A stretch of 64,000 bases of DNA from Pandoraea anapnoica (GTDB lineage: Bacteria > Pseudomonadota > Gammaproteobacteria > Burkholderiales > Burkholderiaceae), in assembly GCF_902459765.1 (NCBI RefSeq), contig NZ_CABPSP010000007.1, positions 214,467-278,466 of the forward strand, read 5' to 3'. Shown here in pieces: positions 34,350-43,405 of the stretch (position 1 is the first letter of the stretch; every line of letters starts with the position of its first letter). Below the pieces are notes generated by a model. It was not told the DNA's origin. It saw only the letters and a program-made list of their open reading frames with translations, and did no database searches. Position numbers and translations under genes: made by a program.

Positions 34350-35552
34350 ATGACCACTATCGGAACCCCGCTGTCGCCGAGCGCGACGAAGGTCATGTTG
34401 TTGGGTGCTGGCGAACTCGGCCGTGAAGTGCTGATCGCCTTGCAGCGTCTCGGTGTCGAGACGATTGCCGTGGATCGCTACGAGAACGCCCCCGGCCAGC
34501 AGGTGGCGCATCATTCGCGCACCATCGCGATGACCGATCCCGAACAGCTCAAAGCAATGATCGAAGCCGAGAAGCCCGATCTCGTCGTCCCGGAAATCGA
34601 AGCCATCGCCACGCCGATGCTCGAAGCTCTGGAGGCGGACGGCGTGGTGCGCGTGATTCCGACGGCGCGCGCCGCGCGTCTGACGATGGATCGCGAGGGC
34701 ATTCGTCGTCTGGCCGCCGAGACGTTGGGCCTGCCAACGAGCCCGTATCAGTTCTGCGATTCGCTGGAAGAACTGCAAGCGGCTATCGACGGCGGCATCG
34801 GCTATCCGTGCATCGTCAAGCCGGTGATGAGCAGCTCGGGTAAAGGGCAGAGCAAGATCGACAGCCCGGCTGAAGTGAAAGCCGCCTGGGATTACGCCAT
34901 GGCAGGCGGACGCGTGAGTCACGGCCGCATCATCGTCGAAGGCTTTATCGACTTCGATTACGAGATCACGCTGCTGACCGTGCGTGCACGAGGCGCCGAT
35001 GCGCAGGTTGAGACGCACTTCTGTGCACCGATCGGCCATAAGCAGGTGAGTGGCGATTACGTGGAGAGCTGGCAGCCGCATCCGATGTCGTCCGTCGCAC
35101 TTGAACGCGCGCGTGTCATTGCACGTGAGGTGACGAACAACCTGGGCGGGCAGGGCATCTTCGGTGTCGAGCTGTTCGTGAAGGGCGACGACGTGTGGTT
35201 CAGCGAAGTGAGCCCGCGTCCGCACGACACGGGCATGGTGACCATGATCACGCAGTGGCAGAACGAGTTCGAACTGCATGCGCGGGCGATTCTCGGACTG
35301 CCGGTGAACACCACGTTGAAGACGCCGGGCGCGAGTGCCGTGATCTATGGCGGCGTAGACGCCAAGGGTATCGTGTTCGATGGCGTCGATCAGGCGTTGC
35401 AGGTGCCGCAGACGGACATTCGCCTGTTCGGCAAGCCGGAGAGCTTTGTGAAGCGTCGTATGGGCGTGGCGCTGGCGTACGACGAGAATCTGGACGTCGC
35501 GCGCAGCAATGCCGTGGAAGCGGCGAGTCGGGTGAAACCGCGCGCCGTCTAA
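34350..35552 (+). CDS. purT: Formate-dependent phosphoribosylglycinamide formyltransferase
   Basis: 400 residues, full length. ATP-grasp enzyme that makes formyl-GAR from GAR, formate and ATP in purine synthesis, independent of folate. Motifs: [41 protein letters not shown] (split N-domain), [16 protein letters not shown] (ATP-grasp loop), [30 protein letters not shown]. It stands alone and ends at a strong terminator. Confidence 0.95.
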   Translation: MTTIGTPLSPSATKVMLLGAGELGREVLIALQRLGVETIAVDRYENAPGQQVAHHSRTIAMTDPEQLKAMIEAEKPDLVVPEIEAIATPMLEALEADGVVRVIPTARAARLTMDREGIRRLAAETLGLPTSPYQFCDSLEELQAAIDGGIGYPCIVKPVMSSSGKGQSKIDSPAEVKAAWDYAMAGGRVSHGRIIVEGFIDFDYEITLLTVRARGADAQVETHFCAPIGHKQVSGDYVESWQPHPMSSVALERARVIAREVTNNLGGQGIFGVELFVKGDDVWFSEVSPRPHDTGMVTMITQWQNEFELHARAILGLPVNTTLKTPGASAVIYGGVDAKGIVFDGVDQALQVPQTDIRLFGKPESFVKRRMGVALAYDENLDVARSNAVEAASRVKPRAV

Positions 35553-35581
35553 GCATCCATCCGGTTGCATCCCGTAACGAA

Positions 35582-35605
35582 AAAACCCCGCCTTGGCGGG
35601 GTTTT
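35582..35605. terminator. Bidirectional terminator between purT and cspA
   Basis: AAAACCCCGCC-TT-GGCGGGGTTTT, a perfect 11-base stem, lies between the converging genes. Confidence 0.9.
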
Positions 35606-35686
35606 CAGTTCGGGCAGTCGCTAGGGTCTAGCGTGCTGCCCGAGACGCGTCGATCGCGTTTGCGACCGCTCAGCGAATCACAGACC

Positions 35687-35890
35687 TTAGATGGCCTGGA
35701 TGTTGCTGGCTTGCTTACCCTTCGGTCCCATCTTCACTTCGAAGCTGACCTTCTGGTTTTCTTGCAGCGACTTGAAGCCCTTCGATTGGATTTCCGAGAA
35801 GTGAGCGAAGAGATCGTCACCACCTTCGTCCGGCGTAATGAAACCAAAACCCTTGGCGTCGTTGAACCACTTGACGGTACCAGTTGCCAT
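35687..35890 (-). CDS. cspA: Cold-shock protein CspA family
   Basis: 67 residues, one cold-shock domain. RNP1 KGFGFI and RNP2 DLFAHF bind single-stranded RNA and DNA as an RNA chaperone. AAGGA precedes the ATG by about eight bases. A long gene-free region upstream (to 36802) leaves space for the long 5' leader usual for such genes. One of several paralogues is expected. Confidence 0.95.
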   Translation of the reverse strand: MATGTVKWFNDAKGFGFITPDEGGDDLFAHFSEIQSKGFKSLQENQKVSFEVKMGPKGKQASNIQAI

Positions 35891-36802
35891 TTCTTAAATC
35901 CTTAAAGTTTTCAAATGAGCGAGCGAGATGCTCAGCGAGCGCATGACATTAAAGCTGATCAGGTACAACCGAGTTGACGCAGAGGGCGACATTAGATGAC
36001 ACAAGACTCGCCATACAACGTTCATGCACCCGTTTTTTTACGGGAAAGGTGGGAAGGTGTCAAGCAGGGAAACTGTGGGATTGTTGATCCACGCCAGTTT
36101 CCAGCCGATTTTCGCTGCGTTGCGACATGCAATCGGTCATGCCGGACGGCCGGACGTCGTCCTAATCGCTGTTCTTTCCTATCGTTCCGGGATCCACGCT
36201 CAGTCACCTCGCTTTGTCGTAATCCAGATTCCGAATCATTGGGTTGCGCGTCAACGCGTTTTGCATTGTCGGTGGGTGACGGCTTCCCGTTTGCCGGGAA
36301 GTTGGGATGGTGAAGTGAGAAGTGAGCGATGTTTGCTTGCGTTTCACTGAACGTCTTAAGCATTCGATAAATACCCCGTCCGAGAGGGCGCATGTGGCGT
36401 GGGCACAACGGGGGAGTGACTTCGCCACGTGTCACCGGATCGTCACCGTGCTATGCGTGCGGCGCTACCTCCCGATAAGTGGCGATCAGACAGGTGTCGA
36501 ACGCAAAGCGGTCGGCCGACCGCCCGGAAATCCCATGTCGGTCGGTTGAGGGTTTTGTGCGTCGCGACACGGTTGTCGTAGAAAGTAGGTATTTTCCCTA
36601 GTCAGACAGAAACCGCACGCCATTGCTCGCTTTCGAGACGTCAAAATAGATTCTCATTACCCTCAGTTTTGGTAAATGCCTGCCGTTAACGGCCTCATGG
36701 TCGCCTTACGACGGCGTTGCAACACGCGCATTTGCGAGGCCATCATCGTGGGGCAAACACGCTAGGCGGCCGCGCAGTGCCGCGTGTCTTTCGAGACCTT
36801 AC
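35891..36802. other. 900-bp intergenic region upstream of cspA
   Basis: No convincing gene on either strand. It holds the probable cspA leader (35891-36000) and the promoter of the diguanylate cyclase gene. A perfect-stem hairpin CTTCCCG..CGGGAAG lies at about 36285-36302. GC content is a little lower than the surroundings. Confidence 0.45.
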
Positions 36803-37885
36803 GTGGCAACCAATCAGGCACCGACGCTCGACTCTTTGCAATCGCTGCTGGCGACCGTCCAGCGCAACGAGCGCTCGCTAAAACGTTTTCAGGACATCGA
36901 GCTGGCACTCATGGGCGCGCCGGACTTCGGTCAATTCCTGGAGGTGGTGCTCAATCGTCTGCGTCACGACTTCGACCTGTCGGGTGTGCGTCTGATGCTC
37001 GCTGAGGTCGACGATACCCTTCGCGATCTGATCGACACGGCCGAAGGCATCCGCGCCCTCGACGGCGGTCTGTGCATCGCGCAGGACGCCGGGACGTTTT
37101 CCGCCGTCTGCGGCAACGGTCAGCTCTGGATCGGCGCACCGCGGGAGCGACACGCGGCGCTGTTCGGTGCGCGTGCGCCGGCGAGTGCCGTCGTCATGCC
37201 GCTGGCGCGTAACGGACGCTACATCGGTGTGATCGCACTGGGCAGTCGCGACGCACGCCGCTTCGCCCCCGACATGGCCACCGACTTTCTCGAACGGTTC
37301 GGCGCAGTCGTCGCCGTGTGTCTCGAGAACATGTGGAACCGCGAGCGCCTCAAGCGTATCGGTCTGACGGACCCGCTCACGGGCTTGTCCAACCGTCGCT
37401 ACTTCGATCAGCGTCTTCGAGAGGAAGTCATTCGGGGCGCGCGCTATGGTGCACCGCTCGCGTGCCTGCTCATCGACATCGACCATTTCAAGCGTGTCAA
37501 CGACAGTCACGGTCATGCGACCGGCGATCGCGCGCTACGTGCCGCAAGTGTCTGCATGCGTGCGCAATTGCGGGTGACGGATACTCTCGCGCGATACGGC
37601 GGGGAAGAGTTCGCCGCACTCCTGGTGCAGACCGAGCAGAACTGGGCGGGGACGGTGGCCGAGCGGGTGCGCCGTGCGGTGGCGCGGCTGGAGGTGCCCG
37701 ACGACGACGGGATTCTCGTGCCGCTCACCATTTCCATTGGATTGGCCAGCGTCGATCCGCGTGACATCGCCGATCCGGAGTCGCTGCCCATGCGCCTGCT
37801 GGGCGCTGCCGACGCCGCGCTCTACGCCGCGAAGCGCTCGGGACGCGACCGCGTGGTCGTCGCCCCGACGGCGAGCCTGCGTTAA
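36803..37885 (+). CDS. Diguanylate cyclase with N-terminal DUF484/GAF-like domain
   Basis: 360 residues, soluble. Residues about 30-180 look like a DUF484/GAF sensor domain. The GGDEF domain follows: LTGLSNRRYFDQRL, DIDHFKRVNDSHGHATGD and the active loop RYGGEEF. RVTD five residues before GGEEF is an intact inhibitory (I) site, so it should make c-di-GMP with product inhibition. It starts at a GTG (36803) with only a weak ribosome-binding site. No transmembrane segment. Confidence 0.88.
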   Translation: MATNQAPTLDSLQSLLATVQRNERSLKRFQDIELALMGAPDFGQFLEVVLNRLRHDFDLSGVRLMLAEVDDTLRDLIDTAEGIRALDGGLCIAQDAGTFSAVCGNGQLWIGAPRERHAALFGARAPASAVVMPLARNGRYIGVIALGSRDARRFAPDMATDFLERFGAVVAVCLENMWNRERLKRIGLTDPLTGLSNRRYFDQRLREEVIRGARYGAPLACLLIDIDHFKRVNDSHGHATGDRALRAASVCMRAQLRVTDTLARYGGEEFAALLVQTEQNWAGTVAERVRRAVARLEVPDDDGILVPLTISIGLASVDPRDIADPESLPMRLLGAADAALYAAKRSGRDRVVVAPTASLR

Positions 37886-37929
37886 CCGACCGAACCTTAC
37901 ATCGATCCGATCCGGGTCGTGTCGGGCTG

Positions 37930-38877
37930 TTATCGAACGCTGAACCAGCCGATCAGCAACGACACCGTCACCACTGACAGAACTGTCGAAATCAGGATGG
38001 CGCGCGAAGCGACGGCCGCCTCGCGTCCGTACAACTGCGCCAGCATGAACGGCCCGGTGCCGATGGGCAGTGCCGACAGCAGCAACGCACTGTGCGCCCA
38101 GATCGTTGGCAGATCGAACACGCGAAACGCCAGAAACGCGGTAATGGCGGGCTGAAAAATCAGCTTGAGTCCGACGAGGCGTCCCACGGCGCGCGCGATC
38201 CGCGGCTCTTTCGCCACCCCCGAACTTTGCGCGAGGAACATGCCGATGGCGACCAGTGCGCAAGGGCTGGCCGCACCGCCGAGCAACGTCGTGAAGTGAA
38301 GTGCGGGGGCGGGTAGCGTGATGCCGAACGCCGCGAATGCCATACCGGCGAACGGCGAGACGACCAGCGGATTGCGAATGAGCGCACGCGCAACGAAACC
38401 CGCGGTGCGACGCCAGTTCGGCGTGGCTTGCAGATCCGTTTCGATGATCCCGATGGAAATGGCGAAGAGCACCGTCGCCGTGAGCAGCATGGCGACAACG
38501 ACTGCTGGGACGCTCGCTGGACCGAACGCTACGAGGCACAGCGGCAGCCCCATGAAGCCTGCGTTCGGGTACGCCGCGCCCATGCCCTCAATGCTCGCGT
38601 CGGTCAGGCGTCCGCGTACCGTCCGGTCGAGCAGAAACGACAGCGCGAAGGTCGCGGCCATCCCGCCCCCGAACGCGCCCAGAAAACCGGGATTGACGAG
38701 CTCGGCCCACGTGATCTGCGCCATCGACTGAAACAGGACGGCGGGCAATGCAAGATAGACGACGAAGCGATTGAGCGCATCGAGCGCGGCATCGCCGAGC
38801 CAGGCCCGGCGGGCGCAGAGATACCCCAGGAAGATCAGCCCGAAGACGGGCAGGGCGGCGGAGATAACGGCTTGCAT
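37930..38877 (-). CDS. AEC-family transporter
   Basis: 315 residues with about ten transmembrane helices. The auxin efflux carrier (Mem_trans) pattern is clear: GLIFLGYLCARRAWL at the N-terminus, PNAGFMGLPLCLVAFGP in the middle and ALVAIGMFLAQ later. Such carriers move organic acids such as malonate or malate. It lies 19 bases downstream of the GntR gene on the same strand, so the two are co-transcribed and the regulator may control uptake of the substrate. Confidence 0.88.
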   Translation of the reverse strand: MQAVISAALPVFGLIFLGYLCARRAWLGDAALDALNRFVVYLALPAVLFQSMAQITWAELVNPGFLGAFGGGMAATFALSFLLDRTVRGRLTDASIEGMGAAYPNAGFMGLPLCLVAFGPASVPAVVVAMLLTATVLFAISIGIIETDLQATPNWRRTAGFVARALIRNPLVVSPFAGMAFAAFGITLPAPALHFTTLLGGAASPCALVAIGMFLAQSSGVAKEPRIARAVGRLVGLKLIFQPAITAFLAFRVFDLPTIWAHSALLLSALPIGTGPFMLAQLYGREAAVASRAILISTVLSVVTVSLLIGWFSVR

Positions 38878-38896
38878 GGGTTGCTTCGTCAGTCCA

Positions 38897-39688
38897 TCAG
38901 TTCGATTGCGCGAGACGGATCAGCCATTCGCGACGCGCATTGCCACCGTCGGCTTCCGTGTGTTCGCGGGCGGCGGTTTCGGCACCGTTGGCATCGCCAG
39001 CCGCAATGCGCGCGACGATTTCCCCATGCTCATGCCACACGACTTCTTGCATCGGCATCGCGCCCAGAGTTGCGGCCATCGCGCGCATGATATGCGGCCA
39101 CTGCGGGGCCACCGTCTGTGCAATCAGCGGGTTGCCTGAGGCGTCGTGCAAAGCCGTGTGGAAGGCGACTTCGATGCGGACCTGTCGTGCCACCGGCGTT
39201 CCCTTGGTCATGGCCATGCCAGCGGCGACGGCGTCTTCCAGACGGCGCATCGCATCGTCCGGCAATGTGCCTTCGGCGCGACGCATGGCGGCCAGTCGCG
39301 CGGCCAGGCTATCGAGCGCCGTGCGCACTTGATAGAGCTGACGCAGATGGTCCGCATCGATCGGGGCCACTTCGAGCCCCTGACGTCCACTGTCGCACAC
39401 CAGTCCGTCGCGCTTGAGCAACTGCAATGCATGGCTCACAGGTTGACGCGATACGCCCAGCGAGTCGGCCAGTTCGGCTTGCCGGATGCGCTCACCGGGC
39501 GGGAGCGTGAGGTCGGCGATGGCGTCGCGCAGCCGCGAGTACACCTGATCGATGAGCACCGGCGAGCTGACGAGCGGCGCGAGCGGGGCCATTGGGGACG
39601 GCATCGCGTCAGTCGTCGGAGAGACGTTACGGTCGACGTCAACGGCCTCGTTGGCGGACGAGGCGGAGGATGAAGCGGGCTGTGGCAT
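38897..39688 (-). CDS. GntR-family (FCD) transcriptional regulator
   Basis: 263 residues. An N-terminal disordered stretch of about 40 residues is followed by the GntR winged helix (VYSRLRDAIADLTLPPGERIRQAELADSLGVSRQPVSHALQLLKRDGLV) and an all-helical FCD ligand domain (LYQVRTALDSLAARLAAMR, FHTALHDASGNPLI). The FCD group senses small carboxylic acids. Upstream of, and in one unit with, the AEC transporter. Start could be a downstream Met. Confidence 0.88.
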   Translation of the reverse strand: MPQPASSSASSANEAVDVDRNVSPTTDAMPSPMAPLAPLVSSPVLIDQVYSRLRDAIADLTLPPGERIRQAELADSLGVSRQPVSHALQLLKRDGLVCDSGRQGLEVAPIDADHLRQLYQVRTALDSLAARLAAMRRAEGTLPDDAMRRLEDAVAAGMAMTKGTPVARQVRIEVAFHTALHDASGNPLIAQTVAPQWPHIMRAMAATLGAMPMQEVVWHEHGEIVARIAAGDANGAETAAREHTEADGGNARREWLIRLAQSN

Positions 39689-39875
39689 GGCATTCCGGCG
39701 TTGGCCGGTATCCGTGATATCTGGAATTCCGAATTCTACGCTCGATGGAGGCTGTCGACGCGATTTATTTCCGTGGACGCCGGTTTAGGGGAGGTCGTTG
39801 AGTAGGGCGGGGATGGGAAGGAGAGACGGAAAGTGGCGCGGCGGCGAGACGGCGGCCCGCTGCCGCACTCCAGAA

Positions 39876-40169
39876 TTACTCGCTCGGATCAAGTTCCGGC
39901 GGCGAGACGGAGGCGGCGCGCGCCGGCGTCTGAAGCAGCGTCTGCATGGTGATGCGGGTGCGCTGGAGACGCCGGGCCAGTGCCCAGGCTTCGGCTTCGG
40001 TCTCGAACAGGCCAACGATCAGATGCGGTTCGGCGGCGAAGCCATCTGAAAACAGGCCGATGTTCTTGGCGATCATTTCACTCGCCCGCTCGACCGAGAC
40101 AGTGTACTGACGCGGTGAGCGGTACTGGTTGACGACAACGGCGAAGGCGCGGGAGAACGCGTCGGACAT
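39876..40169 (-). CDS. Hypothetical protein, 97 residues
   Basis: From ATG 40169 with a strong GAGGAGG. Sequence SDAFSRAFAVVVNQYRSPRQYTVSVERASEMIAKNIGLFSDGFAAEPHLIVGLFETEAEAWALARRLQ suggests a small alpha-beta protein. There is no transmembrane segment and no family I recognise. The upstream terminator isolates it from the gene at 40638. Confidence 0.65.
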   Translation of the reverse strand: MSDAFSRAFAVVVNQYRSPRQYTVSVERASEMIAKNIGLFSDGFAAEPHLIVGLFETEAEAWALARRLQRTRITMQTLLQTPARAASVSPPELDPSE

Positions 40170-40637
40170 TCGGAAACCTCCTCTGTCTGTGTGGCGCGAC
40201 ACCTCGGCGTTGCACGTCGGAGGCACGCACATGGCGTTGCACTTCCGGTGATTGTAGGCGATGGGGCGGCGAGTGTCGGAGCAAAACGATGACGGTGCAA
40301 ACACTGAGGAAACAGACCGTCGGTTCGCTTGGACATTCCCATAAAAAAAGCCGCCGAGCGGGTCGGCGGCGCAACAGAGAGGGTGACAGCGCAACCGAAG
40401 TTGCCGTAATTCAGATTAAATCGTGGCGATGACAATGCCATGACCGACGCACGTACGTTATCGGTCGATGGCGCGCGAGCGCCGACAGCGCGCGCGTTTC
40501 ACATCGCGAACCGCAGACGGCCTGCGAAGGGGCATCGAGGAGCGAGGTTTGGGAAATCCTGGAGGAAAAGCTATCCGCCGCGCGCATCGCGCGTTCTTCA
40601 CCCAACCTCGTTCGATAGTGACTGAAGCGTGTGCCGG
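40170..40637. other. Intergenic region
   Basis: Besides the terminator at 40343-40370 I see no gene. It contains the promoter region of the 97-residue protein. Confidence 0.4.
40343..40370 (-). terminator. Terminator between small minus-strand genes
   Basis: Stem GCCGCCGA/TCGGCGGC, followed on the minus strand by seven T. Confidence 0.8.
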
Positions 40638-40826
40638 CTACACGAGCACAGGCAACGCCTCCACCACAAGGAACGCAACGAGCGCCCCAACCACCGCACC
40701 GACGGCACGCAGACCGTAACGGGTCGAGCGCGTGGCCACGGGGATCCCGCCAATGAGTAGCGCACCGGCCACTGCCATCGGCAGGAACAAGGTCAGGTCG
40801 TAGAGATTGAAGTGGATTGCAGGCAT
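40638..40826 (-). CDS. Small two-helix membrane protein
   Basis: 62 residues from ATG 40826 with GGAGAGGAG upstream. Two hydrophobic helices (LTLFLPMAVAGALLIGGIPVA and VGAVVGALVAFLVVEALPVLV) flank a basic loop. Inner-membrane protein of unknown function. Confidence 0.6.
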   Translation of the reverse strand: MPAIHFNLYDLTLFLPMAVAGALLIGGIPVATRSTRYGLRAVGAVVGALVAFLVVEALPVLV

Positions 40827-40919
40827 CTTTCTTATCTCCTCTCCTATGTGCTTTTCCACTATAGGACGGTCTTCGGCGATGCCCAAATTTGGTGCGACGC
40901 AGCATGTTGCTGCGCTTAC

Positions 40920-41126
40920 TCAGTCTTCCTGACGAACGGCGTGCATCTTGCGACGTGCGTTCCACATCGCCATGTCTTTGCGGGTGCGGATGCGTTCGCT
41001 GACGTTGATGCCCGTAGGCTGCGAGCGCGATGAGGAGGCGGCAACCTCGTTGGCTTCGCTGCGCGCCTGTACCATCATGACGAGCGTAAACAACGAGGCG
41101 GCAAGCGCCAGCAGGATCAGTTTCAT
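40920..41126 (-). CDS. Small protein with N-terminal signal or anchor
   Basis: 68 residues from ATG 41126. KLILLALAASLFTLVMMVQARSEA is a signal peptide or membrane anchor. The rest is short, charged and partly basic (SERIRTRKDMAMWNARRKMHAVRQED). No recognised family, and only a weak GGGGG-type ribosome-binding site. Confidence 0.5.
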   Translation of the reverse strand: MKLILLALAASLFTLVMMVQARSEANEVAASSSRSQPTGINVSERIRTRKDMAMWNARRKMHAVRQED

Positions 41127-41535
41127 ATGGCCCCCGGTCAATCTCTGGTGAATCTGGTCTGTCTTTTGTTTGTCGTACGTCGTTGCCATCGTCCTGACCG
41201 GCTCGCCTCAAAGGGGAGCCGTGCCGGCGATCATGCCGCGACGCTTCTGTCATGCACTGCTGAGGGACTTCGGTGCCGCAACTGCCTGATGGGGCGGGGG
41301 GCTCGGGATGTCTCACATCAACGGCATCATAGTCTGCCAATGTGACAACTTTCCCGGACTTCCCAGACTCAGGGCGTGCAGCGGCGCAGCACGCCTTGAA
41401 ACGTATAGCGACACACGCAGCGAAAAGTTTAGAAATCGTGAGACTTTTTTGTCGACACGGGCCAACGGCGCCTCAGTGACATGCCGATGCGCCTGCGGCC
41501 CGTGCCAAACCCGTCATGCGAAGGGAAGGTACGGC
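41127..41535. other. Intergenic region
   Basis: About 400 bases with no convincing gene. The 3' side holds the end of the holin-like gene and the 5' side the upstream region of the 68-residue protein. Confidence 0.4.
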
Positions 41536-41736
41536 TTAAGGTTGCCTGGAAATGCCGTCGTTCAGGCGGCCTCGTGCCACATTCTCGGGCAACGCCATGG
41601 CCGCGAGCGACGCCAGTGCGGCCCCCGCCTGCGCCAACTCATGCATGACGTCGGGCGACGTGCCGAGTGAAACCGCAAGGCCCGTGAGGCCCGCCCACGT
41701 CGACGGTTCCAGCAGCCGGGACAAGAGAAAGCGCAT
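41536..41736 (-). CDS. Tiny holin-like membrane protein coupled to chitinase
   Basis: 66 residues. Its ATG lies two bases after the chitinase stop, with GGAGGA inside the chitinase 3' end, so it is translationally coupled. The segments WAGLTGLAVSLGTSPDVMHELAQAGAALASLAAMALPE form one or two amphipathic or hydrophobic helices, like small phage holins. It may help export the signal-less chitinase (inference). Family not recognised. Confidence 0.5.
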   Translation of the reverse strand: MRFLLSRLLEPSTWAGLTGLAVSLGTSPDVMHELAQAGAALASLAAMALPENVARGRLNDGISRQP

Positions 41737-41738
41737 GG

Positions 41739-43310
41739 TCAGTCCTCCGTCGACGAATCGTCCAGCGACGTCTTCCCGCTGAAGTAGAACGGCGTCATGT
41801 CGATATGCGAGGTCGTCGCTTTCTGCCCAAGCCCTTCACGTGCCGCATTCGCCAGCACACCGTTGTCCTGGTCGATGGTCCAGGTGAACAGGCCACCAAG
41901 CCCGTTGCGCCTGACGTAGTCTCCCTTGGCACGCACGGTGCGTGGCGTGTCGAGCGACATGAACATGCCCGTCGACGGCTGGTACAGGAAGTCGGCATCG
42001 GCCACCGTATCGGTGTACAGAATGAAGCCGTTGCGCGCTGCGCCGTGCTCCAGATCGAGGTAATTGCGCAGCACGTCGTAATACTCCGTTGTCCCTGATT
42101 CGAATGTGCCGGTGGTGATGTCGTCGCCCGCGGAGTAGGTCCCGGAGAGGGCTGCGACCTGCGCAATCTGCGCCTGAAGTGCGTTGCGCGAGTACGCCGC
42201 ATAACCGATGTGCACTTTGGCGAGGGGAACGCCTGCCTGACGCAGCCAGTTGACTGCGCGATCGATCGAGAAGCCGTCGGGCGCCACCGGATCCGTGTCG
42301 TGAAGATTCGTGTGATGGGCGAGCGTGGGGGCCCACGGTGTGCCGAAGAAGTCGTACGTCATCAGATTCAGGCGTGACACGCCCGCAGCGATCAGCCCCG
42401 GCAGATTGGCCTTCTGCATGTCGGCCACGTTGGCCGATGCCGCAATCGAGATTTCGACATCCTTGCGACCGGCGGCCATTAGCGCCTGCTTCAGATCGCT
42501 CACGAGCGCTGCGTAGTTCGGTCCGTCCGAGTCGTCGTAGACGTTGCCGTCATCACCCGGCGAGCCGGGATACTCCCAGTCGATGTTGACCTCGGTAAAC
42601 ATCGGGAAGCGGCGCAGCAGATCGACGACACTCGCGCAGAACGTCTTGCGTCGCGCGCTGCTGCCCGCCAGCCCGTGAAAGGCCTGACTCATCGTCCAGC
42701 CGCCGATGGCGATGGCGAGTTTCAGTGCCGGGTTCTTCGCGTGTAGCAGGCGCAAACCGCCGAGTACACCCTGTGCCCGCGACTGCTGGAACATCGGCAT
42801 CACGTCGTTGCTCACCCAGCCGGGAAAGCCGCAATTGCGATAGGAAAGCACGTCCCCCCAACTGTCGACGAAAGTGGCCTGATCCGGTTTGCGCACGAAA
42901 TCGGTGGCCGCACGGGCGATGGTCTGCGCCTTCTCGCCCTGATCGCCCACGATGCCCGCGAATCCGATGATCAGCCGGTCATAAGCAAATGGATCGAGCA
43001 GCATCAGATCGACGCCACGTCCGGCTGCGTCGTTGCTGAAGTCGCCGTCGAGGCGTCCATCGTATTGCGACCAGTCGGTGTAATAGCCGGAGACTTCGAG
43101 GGCGTTCTTCGCGTAACGGTTGTAGACGCGCTTGGCGACACGCGCCGACGTGTACGACAGTTGCGTCGTGCTCGTCGCCGGATCGAATCCGTTCTGCGCA
43201 TAGGTGGTTGCCGTCGCGCCATCGAACGGATCTGTGGGGTAGACGAGTTCGCTGGCGGCGTCGGTGGCGGACGCAGCGGAAGCGGGAGACGAATTGCGCG
43301 GTGCAGTCAT
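41739..43310 (-). CDS. GH18-family chitinase without signal peptide
   Basis: 523 residues from ATG 43310 with CAGGAG upstream. The catalytic GH18 strand reads FTEVNIDWEYPG; the acid/base Glu and adjacent Asp of DxxDxDxE are kept, but the first two Asp positions are replaced (T and N). Other blocks: LKLAIAIGGWTMSQAF, VDLMLLDPFAYDRLIIGFAGIVG, LMTYDFFGTPW and GGLFTWTIDQDNG. The N-terminus is Ala/Ser/Thr-rich and has no Sec signal. Non-Sec chitinases can be exported by holins or as toxin-complex parts. The tandem-wHTH gene upstream is the likely activator. Confidence 0.82.
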   Translation of the reverse strand: MTAPRNSSPASAASATDAASELVYPTDPFDGATATTYAQNGFDPATSTTQLSYTSARVAKRVYNRYAKNALEVSGYYTDWSQYDGRLDGDFSNDAAGRGVDLMLLDPFAYDRLIIGFAGIVGDQGEKAQTIARAATDFVRKPDQATFVDSWGDVLSYRNCGFPGWVSNDVMPMFQQSRAQGVLGGLRLLHAKNPALKLAIAIGGWTMSQAFHGLAGSSARRKTFCASVVDLLRRFPMFTEVNIDWEYPGSPGDDGNVYDDSDGPNYAALVSDLKQALMAAGRKDVEISIAASANVADMQKANLPGLIAAGVSRLNLMTYDFFGTPWAPTLAHHTNLHDTDPVAPDGFSIDRAVNWLRQAGVPLAKVHIGYAAYSRNALQAQIAQVAALSGTYSAGDDITTGTFESGTTEYYDVLRNYLDLEHGAARNGFILYTDTVADADFLYQPSTGMFMSLDTPRTVRAKGDYVRRNGLGGLFTWTIDQDNGVLANAAREGLGQKATTSHIDMTPFYFSGKTSLDDSSTED

Positions 43311-43405
43311 GATGTGGCTCCTGAGAGTGAATGGACAGGTGCCGTTGTCGGGGCGATGAAGCATGCGGCTCGCGGCGACATCGGCGAGACCAGCGTCGCG
43401 TTCGC

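Noticed and set aside
36022-36435. 137-codon minus-strand frame upstream of cspA
   Set aside because: No ribosome-binding site, low-complexity polar composition and overlapping alternatives. Treated as non-coding.
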